Source: Streptomyces physcomitrii (lineage in GTDB: Bacteria > Actinomycetota > Actinomycetes > Streptomycetales > Streptomycetaceae). From it: a stretch of 64,000 nucleotides of DNA. The notes under the pieces are model-generated. The model ran no database searches, was not told where the DNA came from, and saw nothing but the letters and a program-made list of their open reading frames with translations. Location of the stretch: the NCBI RefSeq assembly GCF_012273655.1, contig NZ_JAAWWP010000023.1:1-64000 (forward strand), given 5' to 3'. Made by a program: the position numbers and the translations under genes. Positions 48,801 to 64,000 of the stretch are shown here, piece by piece. Numbering within the stretch: the first letter of the stretch is position 1; each line of letters begins with the position of its first letter.

Positions 48801-51800
48801 GGGGCGGGGCGTCGAGCCACAGCCGCTGGCGCTGGAACGGATACGTGGGCAACTCGACCCACTCGTCCGGCCCTTCGCCCGAAGCCGGAAGCAGCGTCTC
48901 CCACGCCGGGCTGATCCCCCGGGTGTGCAGCGTGGCCAGCGCCGTCAGCAGCGACCGGACCTCCGGCTGTTTGCGGCGGAGGAGGGGGAGGGCGGTGGTC
49001 TGGCGGGTTTCGGAGTCGGGGGTGGAGTGGTGTGCGTGGGTGGCTAGTTGGGTGAGGGCGTGGCCGGGGCCGAGTTCGAGGTAGGTGGTGGTGTGGTGGG
49101 TGTGGAGGGTGCGAAGACCGTGGTGGAAGCGGACCGTGCTGCGGACATGGCGGGCCCAGTAGTCCGGGTCGGAGAGTTCTGCCGTGGTGGCCAACTCGCC
49201 GGTGACGTTGGAGATCAGGGATGTCACCGGCGGGTGGAAAGTGAGGGTGCGCAGGGTGGTGCGGAAGGTGTCGAGCATGCCGTCCATGTGGGGGGAGTGG
49301 AAGGCGTGGCTGACGTGGAGGTGGGTGGTCTTGCGGCCTTGGGAGGCCCAGTGTGCGGCGAGGGTGTGGACTGCGTCGTGGTCGCCTGAAATCACTGTCT
49401 CGGTAGGCCCGTTGACGGCGGCGATGGTCACCGTCCCGTCGGCCGGAAGGCTCGCGGTCGTCTCGTCTTCGGTGGTCTGGAGGGCGGTCATGGCTCCGCC
49501 GGTGGGCTGGCCCTGCATGAGGGTGGCCCGGGTGGTCACCAGGACGGCCGCATCGTGCAGGTCGAGAACTCCGGCGAGATGGGCGGCGGTGATCTCCCCC
49601 AGTGAATGCCCGAGCAGGAGATCTGGACTGATCCCCCAGTGGGCCAGGAGGTGGTGGAGGGCGACTTCCAGGGCGAAGAGTGCGGGTTGGGTGTAGGCGG
49701 TCTGCTGGAGCAGGGCGGCGTGTTCGGTGTCGGGCTGGGCGAACATCACCTCCCGTAGGGGGACGACGGGCAGCGTGGTGTGTGCGGTCAGGCGGGAGGC
49801 CAACTCCGGGTCCAGGGCGGCTACGACCTCGTCGAGGGCCGCGGCGAACAGCGGGAAAGCCTCGTACAACTCCCGTCCCATACCGGCGTGTTGGCTGCCC
49901 TGACCGGAGAACAGGAACGCCACCTTGCCCGGTACCTGGGCGGCCGTTCCGGTGACCAGATGGGGATGCGGGGTGCCCTGGGCCAGGGCGGTGAGGGCTT
50001 CCGGGTCGCCGTGCAGGACGACGGCGCGGTGGTCCATGGCCGCGCGGCGGGTGGCCAGGGCCCGGGCCACCGTGGCGGGCTCCGGGCGCGGAGCGGTGTC
50101 CAGGAAGCGGGTGAGCTGCCCGGCCTGCGCCGCCAGGGCACCCGGGGTGCGGGCGGAGAGCGGCCAGAGGACGGCCTCGGCGCGGGGCGAGGCGGGCGGC
50201 TCGGGCGTCCTCGCGGGCGACACGGGCTCCGGGGCCTCCTCCAGGACCACATGCGCGTTGGTGCCGCTGGCGCCGAAGGAGGAGACGGCCGCGCGGCGCG
50301 GCACATCGGTACGCGGCCAGTCGCGCGGCTGCGTCAACAGGCGTACCGCGCCTGCCTCCCAGTCCACCGCCGGGTTGGGCGCGTCGACATGGAGGGTCGC
50401 GGGGAGCTGTCCGTGCCGCAGGGCCTGGATCATCTTGATGATTCCGGCGACTCCGGCGGCGGCCTGGGTGTGCCCGATGTTCGACTTGACCGAGCCCAGC
50501 CACAGCGGCTGGTCCTCGGGACGGTCCTGCCCGTAGGTGGCGAGCAGGGCGCTCGCCTCGATCGGGTCGCCGAGCGTGGTGCCGGTGCCGTGCGCCTCGA
50601 CCGCGTCCACGTCCGCCGTGGTCAGACCGGCGTCCGCCAGGGCGGCCCGGATGACCCGCTGCTGGGCGGGGCCGCTCGGGGCGGTGAGGCCGTTGCTGGC
50701 GCCGTCCTGGTTGATGGCGGTGCCGCGGACGACGGCGAGGATCCGGTGCCCGTTGCGGCGCGCGTCGGAGAGCCGCTCCACCAGGAGCATGCCCGCGCCC
50801 TCGCCCCAGCCGGTGCCGTCCGCGGCGGCGGCGAAGGACTTGCAGCGGCCGTCGGCGGAGAGCCCGCGCTGGCGGCTGAACTCCACGAAGGCGCCGAGCG
50901 CCGACATCACCGTCACCCCGCCCGCGAGCGCGAGATCGCACTCCCCGGAGCGCAGGGCGCGGCCCGCCAGGTGCAGGGCCACCAGGGAGGAGGAGCAGGC
51001 GGTGTCCACGGTCACCGCAGGGCCTTCGAAGCCGAAGGTGTAGGCGAGCCGCCCGGTGGCGATGCTGCCCGCGCTGCCGTTGCCGAGGTAGGGCTCCAGG
51101 TCGGCCGGGGGAGTGGGCACCCGGGCCGCGTAGTCGTGGTACATCACGCCGCCGAAGACCCCGGTCCTGCTGCCGCGCAGCGAGGTGGGGTCGATACCCG
51201 CCCGCTCGACGGCCTCCCAGGCGGTTTCCAGCAGGAGGCGCTGCTGCGGGTCCATCGCCAGGGCCTCGCGCGGCGAAAGACCGAAGAACGCGGGGTCGAA
51301 GTCGGCCGCGTCGTACAGGAATCCGCCGGACCACACCGAGGACTTGCCGGCCCGGTCCGGGTCCGGGTCGTAGAGCTCGGCCGGGTCCCAGCCCCGGTCG
51401 ACCGGGAACTCGGCGATCGCGTCCTCGCCGCCCGCCACCAGTTCCCAGAAGCGTTCCGGAGTGCTGGCCCCGCCCGGGTAGCGGCAGGCCATGCCGACGA
51501 TCGCGAGGGGCTCCTCGGCACCGCCGGACTCGGCCGGGCGTACGGGTGCCGCCGCACGGGAGACACCCGGGCCGCCCGAGGCTCCGGAGTCCGCGGTGAG
51601 GCCGAACTCGCCCAGCAGGAAGGCGGAGAGGGCCTGGCAGTCGGGGTGGTCGAAGACCAGGGTCGCCGGGAGCCGCAGGCCGGTCGCGGCGGCGAGGGTG
51701 TTGCGCAGTTCCACGGCCATCAGCGAGTCGAAGCCGAGTTCCTTGAAGGCCTGGGTGGGCGCCACCGTGTCCGCGGAACCGTGGCCGAGCGCCGCGGCGG

Positions 51801-54800
51801 CCTGCCCCCGCACCAGATCGAGGGCGGCCCGCGCGCGCTCCGCCCCGGCCAGCGCGGCGAGCCGCTCGCGCAGGCCCGCCTCGCCCGCCGTGGCACGGGC
51901 AGCTGCCCGCCGCCCCGGGGTACGGACAAGTCCGCGCAGTACGGGCGCGGTTGGGGCCTCGGTGGCGGTGCGCAGCGCGGCGAGGTCCAGCCGGACGGGC
52001 AGCAGCACCGGCTCGGCTCCGGTGTCCGCGCAGACGGTGTCGAAGAGGGCCAGCGCCTCCTCGTCGGCCAGCGGTGCGACCCCGCCCCGGGCGATCCGCG
52101 CCAGATCCGCCTGGCCGAGCGCGCCGGTCAGCCCGCTGCGCCGCTCCCACAGGCCCCAGCCCATCGAGAGCGCGGGCAGCCCCTCGGCCCTGCGGTGCCG
52201 GGCGAGGGCGTCCAGGAAGGCATTGGCCGCCGCATAGCCCGACTGGCCCGCCCCGCCGAGGACCGCGGCGGCCGAGGAGAACAACACAAAGGCGTCGAGG
52301 GGGAGTTCACGGGTCAGCTCGTGCAGATGGAGCGCGGCCGTGGTCTTCGGCGCGAGAACACGGTCGAGTTGCCCGGCGGTCAGCGAGGTGATCATCGCGT
52401 CGTCCACGACGCCCGCCGTGTGCACCACCGCGGTCAGCGGATGCGCGGCACCGATGCCCGCGAGCAGTGCCGCGGTCGCCTCACGGTCCGTCAGATCACA
52501 GGCGGCGATCCGCACCGAGGCGCCGAGCGCGGTCAGTTGCTCGCGCAGCGCCTCCGCTCCCTCGGCGTCCGGACCGCTGCGGCTGGCGAGCAGCAGATGG
52601 CGTACGCCGTGCTCGCGGACCAGATGCGCGGCGAGCAGTCCCGCCAGGGTGCCGGTGCCGCCGGTGAGCAGGACCGTGCCCTCCGGGTCCCAGCGGACGG
52701 GTCGGGTCGCCGAGGCTTCCGGTTCCGTCGTCTCCGGGCGGTGCCGCACCAGGCGCGGGACATGGAACTCGCCGCCCCGGACGGCTAGTTGAGGCTCACC
52801 GATGGCCAGGGCGGCGCCGACGACCTGCTGACCGCGGACGGCCGCACCCTCACGCTTGCCCCCTTCTCCATCCCCGTCCTCATCCTCATCCACATCGACG
52901 AGCACGAAACGCCCCGGTTGCTCGGTCTGCGCCGAACGCAGCAGCCCCCACACCGGAGCCGCCTCCAGGCAGGGCACCTCCGCCGCCGTCACCGCGACGG
53001 CCTTCCTGGTCAGCACCACCAGCCGCGCGTTCACCGCCGTCGCCCGCTCGTCGGCCAGCCAGGCCCGGACGGTACGCAGGGCGCGGTGAAGCGTCGCGGT
53101 GGGGGCGGCGGCGCCCGGTTCGATCCCGGTGGTGGTACCGGACTCCGGGCGGAGATCCAGCAGCACCGTTCGCGGGAACTCGGGGAGAGACCGCAGGACT
53201 TCAAGACCCTGGAGGCCCCCGAGCGCGTCGAGCCCCGCGGCTGCGCCGGAGCTCTCGGGGTTCTCGGGGGTCTCGGCCTCTGCGTGGTCGGGGAGATCGC
53301 GGTCGCCTGGGAGATCGTGGTGGTCCGGGTAGCGGATCACGGGCGGCGCGGAGACGGACGGGTCCGGTGCCGGTACGGGAGTCCAGTCGAGGCGGTAGAG
53401 CGCGTCCGCCGGGCTGCCGGTGCTCCCCAACTGGCCTGCGGTGACAGGCCGGGCCACCACCGAGTCCACGGAGGCGACCGGTCGCCCGGTGGTGTCCGCG
53501 AGGGTGACCGTCAGTGCGTCCGTACCGGTCGGCGCGAGCCGTACGCGCAGGGCCGAGGCCCCGACCGCGTCCAGCCGGACCCCGCTCCACGCGAACGGCA
53601 GCCGGGCCCCGTCCAGCCCCGGACCGTCACCGAAGAAGCGCCCGAGGCCGACACCATGCAGGGCCGTGTCGAAGAGCGCCGGGTGGATCCCGAACTGCTC
53701 CGCCCCGGCAGCCGCCTCCTCGGGCAGTGCCACCTCGGCGAAGACCTCGGCCCCGCGCCGCCACGCCGCCCGTACGCCGGTGAACGCCGGCCCGTACTGC
53801 AGCCCGGCGGCCGCCAACTCCCCGTACAGCCCGCTCACTTCCACGGGCTCGGCCCCGGTCGGCGGCCAGACGCTCAGATCGGTATCCGAACCCGGCTCGA
53901 CGGCCGCCGGTGCGGCGGAGCCGGAGACCAGGCTGCCGGTGACGTGCTGGGTCCAGGGCGTCCAGGGCAGCCCGGCCGTGTCCTCGGGGCGGGAGAGGAT
54001 GCGTACCGCCCTGCGGCCCGTGTCCTCGGGCTCGTCCACCAGTACCTGTACCTCCACGGTGCCGGTCGCGGGCAACCGCAGCGGAGCCTCCAGGGTCAGC
54101 TCCTCGATCCCCTCGCAGCCGACGCGCGCCCCTACGGCAAGTGCCAGCTCCACAAAGCCCGTTCCGGGAAGCAGCACGGTGCCGAGCGCCGCGTGATCGG
54201 CGAGCCACGGATGCGTCCGGAGCGACAGCCGTCCGGTGACCGCCAGCCTGTCGCCGTCCGCGAGCACCGTCGTCACGTCGATGAAGGGGTGCTCGTCGCC
54301 ACCGGTCGCCCCGGTGAGCGGCGCCAGCCAGTAGCGCTTGTGTTGGAAGGGGTAGGTGGGGAGGTCGGGGTGGTGGGTGGTGGGCTGGTTGGTGGGTTGG
54401 GTGGGGGTGAGGCCGTGGGTGTGTGCGTGGGCGAGGGCGTGGTGTTGGCGGGTGGGGGTGTCGTCGCCTCGGAGGAGGGTGGGGTGGGTGGTGGCTTGGG
54501 TGTGGGTGTCCGCGGTCTCTTCGATGGCGGTGGTGAGGCCGGGGTGGGGGCTGGTTTCGATGTAGTGGGTGTGTCCGTCGTTGAGGAGGCGCTGGACGGT
54601 GGGGTTGAAGTGGACGGTGGTGCGGAGGTTGGTGAACCAGTAGTCGGTGGTGAGGGTGGTGGTGTCTACGGGTTCGGTGGTGACGGTGGAGTAGAAGGGG
54701 ATGTCGGACTGGCGGGGCGTCAGCTCGCCTATCTGTGCCGCCAGTTGGTCCTTGAGTGGTTCTACGAGGGGTGTGTGGGAGGCGTAGTCGACGGGGATCC

Positions 54801-57084
54801 TGCGGTGTCGAATCCCTTCCGCCTCGCAGTGCTGCTGGAGCGCGTCCAGGGCTTCGGTCGTTCCGGCGACGACGGTGGAGGTGGGGCTGTTGAGGGCGGC
54901 GAGGTGGAGGTCGTCTCCGTACGACGAGATCAGCTCGCCCGCCTGTTCCGCGCTGAGGGCGAGGGACATCATGCCGCCCGTACCCGCCAGCGTCGTAAGC
55001 GCCTTCGAGCGCAGGGCGACGACCCGTGCGGCATCCTCAAGGCTGAGCGCTCCGGCGATGTGCGCGGCGGCGATCTCTCCCTGCGAGTGGCCGATGACGG
55101 CGTCGGGGTGGATGCCGTGGTCCTGCCACCAGCGGGCCAGGGAGACCATGACGGCCCAGGTGGCGGGCTGTACGACATCGACGCGGGCGAGCGCGTCGGC
55201 GTCGTCGAGTACGTCGAGCAGGTTCCAGTCGGTGAACGGCGCCAGCGCCTGGGCGCACTCCTGCATGGACTTGGCGAACACCGGGGAGGTGGCGAGGAGT
55301 TGGACCCCCATTCCCACCCACTGCGAGCCCTGACCGGGGAAGACGAACACGGTCTTGCCCTCGCGAGCTGTGCCGGTGACGACGTTGCTGTGCGGGGAGC
55401 CCTCGGCGAGGGCTGCCAGACCGGCGAGGAGCTCGTCGCGGCCGGTGCCGATCACGGCCGCACGGTGGGCGAAGCGGGGGCGGACGGCCATGGTGTCCGC
55501 GATCTGGGCGGCTGCCAGCTCGGGGTGGTCCGTGAGATGGGTGTGCAGGCGGGCGGCGTAGGCGCGCAGGGCGCTGTCCTGCTTGGCGGACAGGGAGACG
55601 GTGTACGGGGCGTCGCCTGCCGGGGTCGCCTGGGCGGCCTCGGCGGCGGGCACCGGCTGGTCCTCGGGGGCCTCGGAGGCGGGCGCCGGCTCCTCCTCGG
55701 GGGCCTCCTCCAGGAGGACGTGCACATTGGTGCCGCTGATGCCGAAGCCGGAGACGGCCGCCCGGCGGAGGCGTTCGCCCTTCGGCCAGGGGCGGGAGGC
55801 GGTGAGCAGCCGGACCGCGCCGGATTCCCAGTCCACATGCGGTGAGGCCGTCTCGGCGTGCAGCGTCTTCGGCAGGGTGCCGTGCCGCAGGGCCTGCACC
55901 ATCTTGATGAGCGCGGCGGCCCCGGCGGCGGCCTGGGTGTGCCCGATGTTCGACTTGACCGAGCCCAGCCACAGGGGCTGGTCCTCGGGACGGCCCTGCC
56001 CGTAGGTGGCGAGGAGTGCCTGCGCCTCGATGGGATCCCCGAGCTTCGTCCCCGTACCGTGCGCCTCCACCGCGTCCACGTCCTTCGCGGTGAGTCCCGA
56101 GGCGGCGAGGGCGGCGCGGATCACGCGCTGCTGGGCGGGGCCGTTGGGGGCGGCGAGTCCGTTGCTCGCGCCGTCCTGGTTGGCGGCGGAGCCGCGGACG
56201 ACGGCGAGTACGCGGTGGCCGTTGCGGCGTGCCTCGGACAGCCGCTCCAGGACGAGGACGCCCACGCCCTCCGCGAGCCCCATGCCGTCCGCCTCGGCCG
56301 CGAAGGCCTTGCACCGGCCGTCGGCGGCGAGCGCGCCCTGCTTGGTGAACTCCGCGATGGTGCCCGGCGAGGACATCACCGCGACACCGCCCGCGAGCGC
56401 GAGGTCCGACTCCCCGGACCGCAGCGACTGCACCGCGAGGTGTACCGCCATCAGGGAGGTGGAGCAGGCGGTGTCGACCGTGACCGCCGGACCCGACAGG
56501 CCCAGGCTGTACGCGACCCGGCCGGAGGCCACGCTCGCCACCGCGCCGGTGACCAGGTGGCCCCGTACCGACTCCGGCGCCTGGATCATCGGCGCGCCGT
56601 ACTCGTGGTAGTTCCGCCCGACGAAGACCCCGGCCTTGACGCCCTCCAGCGCGGAGGGGTCCAGGCCCGCGTGCTCCAGGGCGGACCAGGCGGTCTCCAG
56701 GAGGAGGCGCTGCTGCGGGTCCATCGCCAGGGCCTCACGGGGTGCGATCCCGAAGAACTCCGCGTCGAAACCGGCCACATCGTCGAGGAAGGCGCCCTCG
56801 GTGACCGGCGCGCCCGCCTCCGGGCCGGTGCCGGGGGCGAGGAGCCGGTCCAGGTCCCAGCCCCGGTCGGCGGGGAGCGGCCCGACCGCGTCGCGCTCCT
56901 CGGCGAGCAGCTGCCACAGTTCCTCGGGCGAGTCCGCGCCGCCCGCGAAGCGGCAGCCCATGCCGACGATCGCGATGGGCTCACGCGCCTGGCTCTCGAC
57001 CTCCTGAAGACGCCGGTTGGCCTTGCGCAGGTCCACGGTGACGCGCTTGAGGTAGTCCCGCAGCTTGGCTACGTCCTCGGACAT
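45850..57084 (-). CDS. Type I PKS, modules C and D: KS-AT(mmal)-DH-KR-ACP / KS-AT(mal)-DH-KR-ACP
   Basis: This 3744-aa protein begins with docking residues 1-34. Module C: KS 35-465 of a divergent kind (DTACSTSLMAVH, FTKQGALAADGRCKAFAAEADG), AT with GHSQGE and VDYASH (methylmalonyl), DH with HPWLADHAALG near 957 and HPALFDTALHG, KR from about 1468 with TGGTGTLAG and VDD (B type), ACP GFDSL near 1787. Module D: KS 1857-2282 (DTACSSS), AT with GHSLGE and HAFH (malonyl), DH with HPWLADHSVGG near 2800 and HPALLDAALQ, KR from about 3292 with TGGTGTLG and VDD, ACP GFDSL near 3615, then a C-terminal docking segment ending MVEDLRNS. No ER motif occurs in the long linker of module C. The two modules should build a conjugated diene, the first double bond bearing a methyl. 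Confidence 0.95.
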   Translation of the reverse strand: MSEDVAKLRDYLKRVTVDLRKANRRLQEVESQAREPIAIVGMGCRFAGGADSPEELWQLLAEERDAVGPLPADRGWDLDRLLAPGTGPEAGAPVTEGAFLDDVAGFDAEFFGIAPREALAMDPQQRLLLETAWSALEHAGLDPSALEGVKAGVFVGRNYHEYGAPMIQAPESVRGHLVTGAVASVASGRVAYSLGLSGPAVTVDTACSTSLMAVHLAVQSLRSGESDLALAGGVAVMSSPGTIAEFTKQGALAADGRCKAFAAEADGMGLAEGVGVLVLERLSEARRNGHRVLAVVRGSAANQDGASNGLAAPNGPAQQRVIRAALAASGLTAKDVDAVEAHGTGTKLGDPIEAQALLATYGQGRPEDQPLWLGSVKSNIGHTQAAAGAAALIKMVQALRHGTLPKTLHAETASPHVDWESGAVRLLTASRPWPKGERLRRAAVSGFGISGTNVHVLLEEAPEEEPAPASEAPEDQPVPAAEAAQATPAGDAPYTVSLSAKQDSALRAYAARLHTHLTDHPELAAAQIADTMAVRPRFAHRAAVIGTGRDELLAGLAALAEGSPHSNVVTGTAREGKTVFVFPGQGSQWVGMGVQLLATSPVFAKSMQECAQALAPFTDWNLLDVLDDADALARVDVVQPATWAVMVSLARWWQDHGIHPDAVIGHSQGEIAAAHIAGALSLEDAARVVALRSKALTTLAGTGGMMSLALSAEQAGELISSYGDDLHLAALNSPTSTVVAGTTEALDALQQHCEAEGIRHRRIPVDYASHTPLVEPLKDQLAAQIGELTPRQSDIPFYSTVTTEPVDTTTLTTDYWFTNLRTTVHFNPTVQRLLNDGHTHYIETSPHPGLTTAIEETADTHTQATTHPTLLRGDDTPTRQHHALAHAHTHGLTPTQPTNQPTTHHPDLPTYPFQHKRYWLAPLTGATGGDEHPFIDVTTVLADGDRLAVTGRLSLRTHPWLADHAALGTVLLPGTGFVELALAVGARVGCEGIEELTLEAPLRLPATGTVEVQVLVDEPEDTGRRAVRILSRPEDTAGLPWTPWTQHVTGSLVSGSAAPAAVEPGSDTDLSVWPPTGAEPVEVSGLYGELAAAGLQYGPAFTGVRAAWRRGAEVFAEVALPEEAAAGAEQFGIHPALFDTALHGVGLGRFFGDGPGLDGARLPFAWSGVRLDAVGASALRVRLAPTGTDALTVTLADTTGRPVASVDSVVARPVTAGQLGSTGSPADALYRLDWTPVPAPDPSVSAPPVIRYPDHHDLPGDRDLPDHAEAETPENPESSGAAAGLDALGGLQGLEVLRSLPEFPRTVLLDLRPESGTTTGIEPGAAAPTATLHRALRTVRAWLADERATAVNARLVVLTRKAVAVTAAEVPCLEAAPVWGLLRSAQTEQPGRFVLVDVDEDEDGDGEGGKREGAAVRGQQVVGAALAIGEPQLAVRGGEFHVPRLVRHRPETTEPEASATRPVRWDPEGTVLLTGGTGTLAGLLAAHLVREHGVRHLLLASRSGPDAEGAEALREQLTALGASVRIAACDLTDREATAALLAGIGAAHPLTAVVHTAGVVDDAMITSLTAGQLDRVLAPKTTAALHLHELTRELPLDAFVLFSSAAAVLGGAGQSGYAAANAFLDALARHRRAEGLPALSMGWGLWERRSGLTGALGQADLARIARGGVAPLADEEALALFDTVCADTGAEPVLLPVRLDLAALRTATEAPTAPVLRGLVRTPGRRAAARATAGEAGLRERLAALAGAERARAALDLVRGQAAAALGHGSADTVAPTQAFKELGFDSLMAVELRNTLAAATGLRLPATLVFDHPDCQALSAFLLGEFGLTADSGASGGPGVSRAAAPVRPAESGGAEEPLAIVGMACRYPGGASTPERFWELVAGGEDAIAEFPVDRGWDPAELYDPDPDRAGKSSVWSGGFLYDAADFDPAFFGLSPREALAMDPQQRLLLETAWEAVERAGIDPTSLRGSRTGVFGGVMYHDYAARVPTPPADLEPYLGNGSAGSIATGRLAYTFGFEGPAVTVDTACSSSLVALHLAGRALRSGECDLALAGGVTVMSALGAFVEFSRQRGLSADGRCKSFAAAADGTGWGEGAGMLLVERLSDARRNGHRILAVVRGTAINQDGASNGLTAPSGPAQQRVIRAALADAGLTTADVDAVEAHGTGTTLGDPIEASALLATYGQDRPEDQPLWLGSVKSNIGHTQAAAGVAGIIKMIQALRHGQLPATLHVDAPNPAVDWEAGAVRLLTQPRDWPRTDVPRRAAVSSFGASGTNAHVVLEEAPEPVSPARTPEPPASPRAEAVLWPLSARTPGALAAQAGQLTRFLDTAPRPEPATVARALATRRAAMDHRAVVLHGDPEALTALAQGTPHPHLVTGTAAQVPGKVAFLFSGQGSQHAGMGRELYEAFPLFAAALDEVVAALDPELASRLTAHTTLPVVPLREVMFAQPDTEHAALLQQTAYTQPALFALEVALHHLLAHWGISPDLLLGHSLGEITAAHLAGVLDLHDAAVLVTTRATLMQGQPTGGAMTALQTTEDETTASLPADGTVTIAAVNGPTETVISGDHDAVHTLAAHWASQGRKTTHLHVSHAFHSPHMDGMLDTFRTTLRTLTFHPPVTSLISNVTGELATTAELSDPDYWARHVRSTVRFHHGLRTLHTHHTTTYLELGPGHALTQLATHAHHSTPDSETRQTTALPLLRRKQPEVRSLLTALATLHTRGISPAWETLLPASGEGPDEWVELPTYPFQRQRLWLDAPPPAAADPSGLGLVPAAHPFLGAVAELAGGEGLLFTGRLSLRTHPWLADHSVGGTVLLPGTALLELALHAAARTEAVTVAELALRAPLVLPYAGAVRIQVTVGKPDERGQRHLTVHSRPEGEHTEAPWTRHAEAVLSAPQPEEAGTAEQAPGAGGSVWPPEGARPVPAEALAGQPDEATGLSYGPSFQGLRAAWCQGGEVYAEVVLPDSALGGGEGFAVHPALLDAALQAIRHGEFLATGQDGETAFLPFSWNGARLHASRATALRVRIAPAAGENAVRVEITDPAGAPVLSMERLALRPVDPEGLRALGDRSGAADALYHTEWFPLPGRSAETAPGPWAVLDAGDGSVAAEDSLIRALEAAGAQVRRIPEVEAAAGTAEAAETGANGTDTAQVVVWVQDDPEAADTAADGTDVLLRTLETVQRWLREDGFGDRRLTVLTRGAIALPGETPNPALAPVWGLLRSAQAEHPGRFLLVDVDGQEESLRALPAAVACGEPQLAVRRGRLSVPRLAPAPNRPTGAKETAAPAPELGGGTVLITGGTGTLGALVARHLVTAHGVQHLLLAGRQGPSAPGVDELTSELVELGAQVTIASCDVSQRAELGALLATVPPEHPLTAVVHTAGVVDDALIGSLTPEAVRRVMAPKASGAWALHELTRELPLAAFVLFSSFAGTAGSPGQSGYAAANAFLDALAGHRRAAGLPALSLGWGLWEPASGITAGLSTADRARISRTGVAALSAKEALALLDAALLTGGSALSPVRLDLPVLRAKAAAGTLPPLLRQLAPAPQVRTVSPAEAASEAPAQGLAERLATLPEARRRAELLDFVRSRVAAVLGHPNPVGIEAEGAFQDLGFDSLTAMELRNRIQEEAGVPLPATLIFDFPTPAAVAAELAERLGGAAAGQEEALLGELDRLEASLAAAAQGGADRSRIGARLRTLLSRWNEADAAGGTPDEAVPEPEAAAGRPGLDEATDEDLFTMVEDLRNS
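49050..49752 (-). repeat. Malonyl-AT repeat, copy in module D
   Basis: Partner of 36485-37192. The flanking KS and DH regions of modules D and F differ much more than this tract. Confidence 0.8.
54327..55350 (-). repeat. Methylmalonyl-AT repeat, copy in module C
   Basis: Same AT repeat, including the Thr/His-rich linker (HPTLLRGDDTPTRQHHALAH). The shared tract here is attached to a quite different KS (divergent module C type), so only the AT was exchanged. Confidence 0.8.
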
Positions 57085-57183
57085 TGCGTTCCTTTCCAGT
57101 CCGGCGTCCCTGCGGTCCAGGGGTTCCGGCGAGCGAGTCGGTCGGGCGGGCCGGCGAGGGGCGGCCGCGGTCGGGAGCGGGTG
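57085..57183 (-). other. Intergenic gap between first and second PKS genes
   Basis: This is the only sizeable gap inside the PKS gene series. It carries a GGAA-type ribosome-binding sequence just before the ATG at 57084 and no convincing promoter. The other PKS junctions are 1, 20 and 52 bp. Confidence 0.5.

Positions 57184-64000
<6,817 letters not shown>

Noticed and set aside
52690..53440. Possible enoylreductase in the long DH-KR linker of module C
   Set aside because: No AGLNFRD or GGVG cofactor motif; the region reads as the KR structural subdomain plus a low-complexity insert.
54340..54600. G/T-rich repetitive plus-strand tract resembling a direct-repeat array or G-quadruplex cluster
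   Set aside because: On the coding strand it is the ACC/CAC-rich Thr/His linker of an AT domain, in frame and conserved as protein in several modules.

Overview
The window is very GC-rich, with actinomycete codon use, GTG/ATG starts and many overlapping stop/start pairs. It reads as Streptomyces chromosome in a specialised-metabolism region. I see no tRNA, rRNA, CRISPR array, insertion sequence or transposase.

Left block (1-10119, all minus strand): one long probable operon. In transcription order it holds ispH, a polyprenyl diphosphate synthase, a Gfo/Idh/MocA oxidoreductase, a TIM-barrel sugar isomerase/epimerase-like protein, an M20 hydrolase, a malate/lactate-type (Ldh_2) dehydrogenase, a second Gfo/Idh/MocA oxidoreductase, a 160-aa protein I cannot assign, dxs, and the first 42 codons of ispG running off the left edge. 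This looks like a dedicated methylerythritol-phosphate (MEP) isoprenoid supply mixed with sugar- or amino-acid-type tailoring enzymes.

Central block (10360-17747, plus strand): it diverges from the left block across a 240-bp promoter region. It holds two consecutive DegT/DnrJ/EryC1 aminotransferases, a UDP-N-acetylhexosamine 6-dehydrogenase (WecC/WbpA type), and a pair that matches the aspartate-nitrosuccinate (ANS) nitrite pathway: a CreE/FzmM-like flavin monooxygenase and a CreD/FzmL-like nitrosuccinate lyase. An MFS exporter with its own promoter follows. Together the left and central blocks suggest a pathway joining isoprenoid supply, an aminated (possibly uronic) sugar or cyclitol, and enzymatically made nitrous acid for diazotisation, N-N bond formation or nitrosation. 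No terpene cyclase, prenyltransferase or glycosyltransferase lies in the window, so part of this cluster must be to the left of position 1.

Spacer block (19275-23035): a secreted M15-type zinc-peptidase-like protein, a STAND/NB-ARC ATPase regulator without a visible DNA-binding domain, and a YciO/Sua5-family protein. A perfect hairpin terminator at 23054-23078 separates the latter from the PKS.

Right block (23085-64000, minus strand): five modular type I PKS genes, the first cut by the right edge. They contain the end of one module, seven complete modules and a terminal thioesterase. Reading the domains gives: (DH-)KR; mmal-KR(A type); mmal-DH-KR; mal-DH-KR; mmal-DH-ER-KR; mal-DH-KR; mmal-(dead KR); mmal-like-(dead KR)-TE (mal = malonyl, mmal = methylmalonyl). 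The predicted acyl chain ends in a 2,4-dimethyl-3,5-diketo thioester. Behind it the methyl, alkene and hydroxyl pattern matches the side chain of piericidins and actinopyrones unit by unit. I therefore read this as a piericidin/actinopyrone-type (pyridinol or pyrone) assembly line. Ring-forming and methylating genes are not in the window and would have to lie beyond position 64000.
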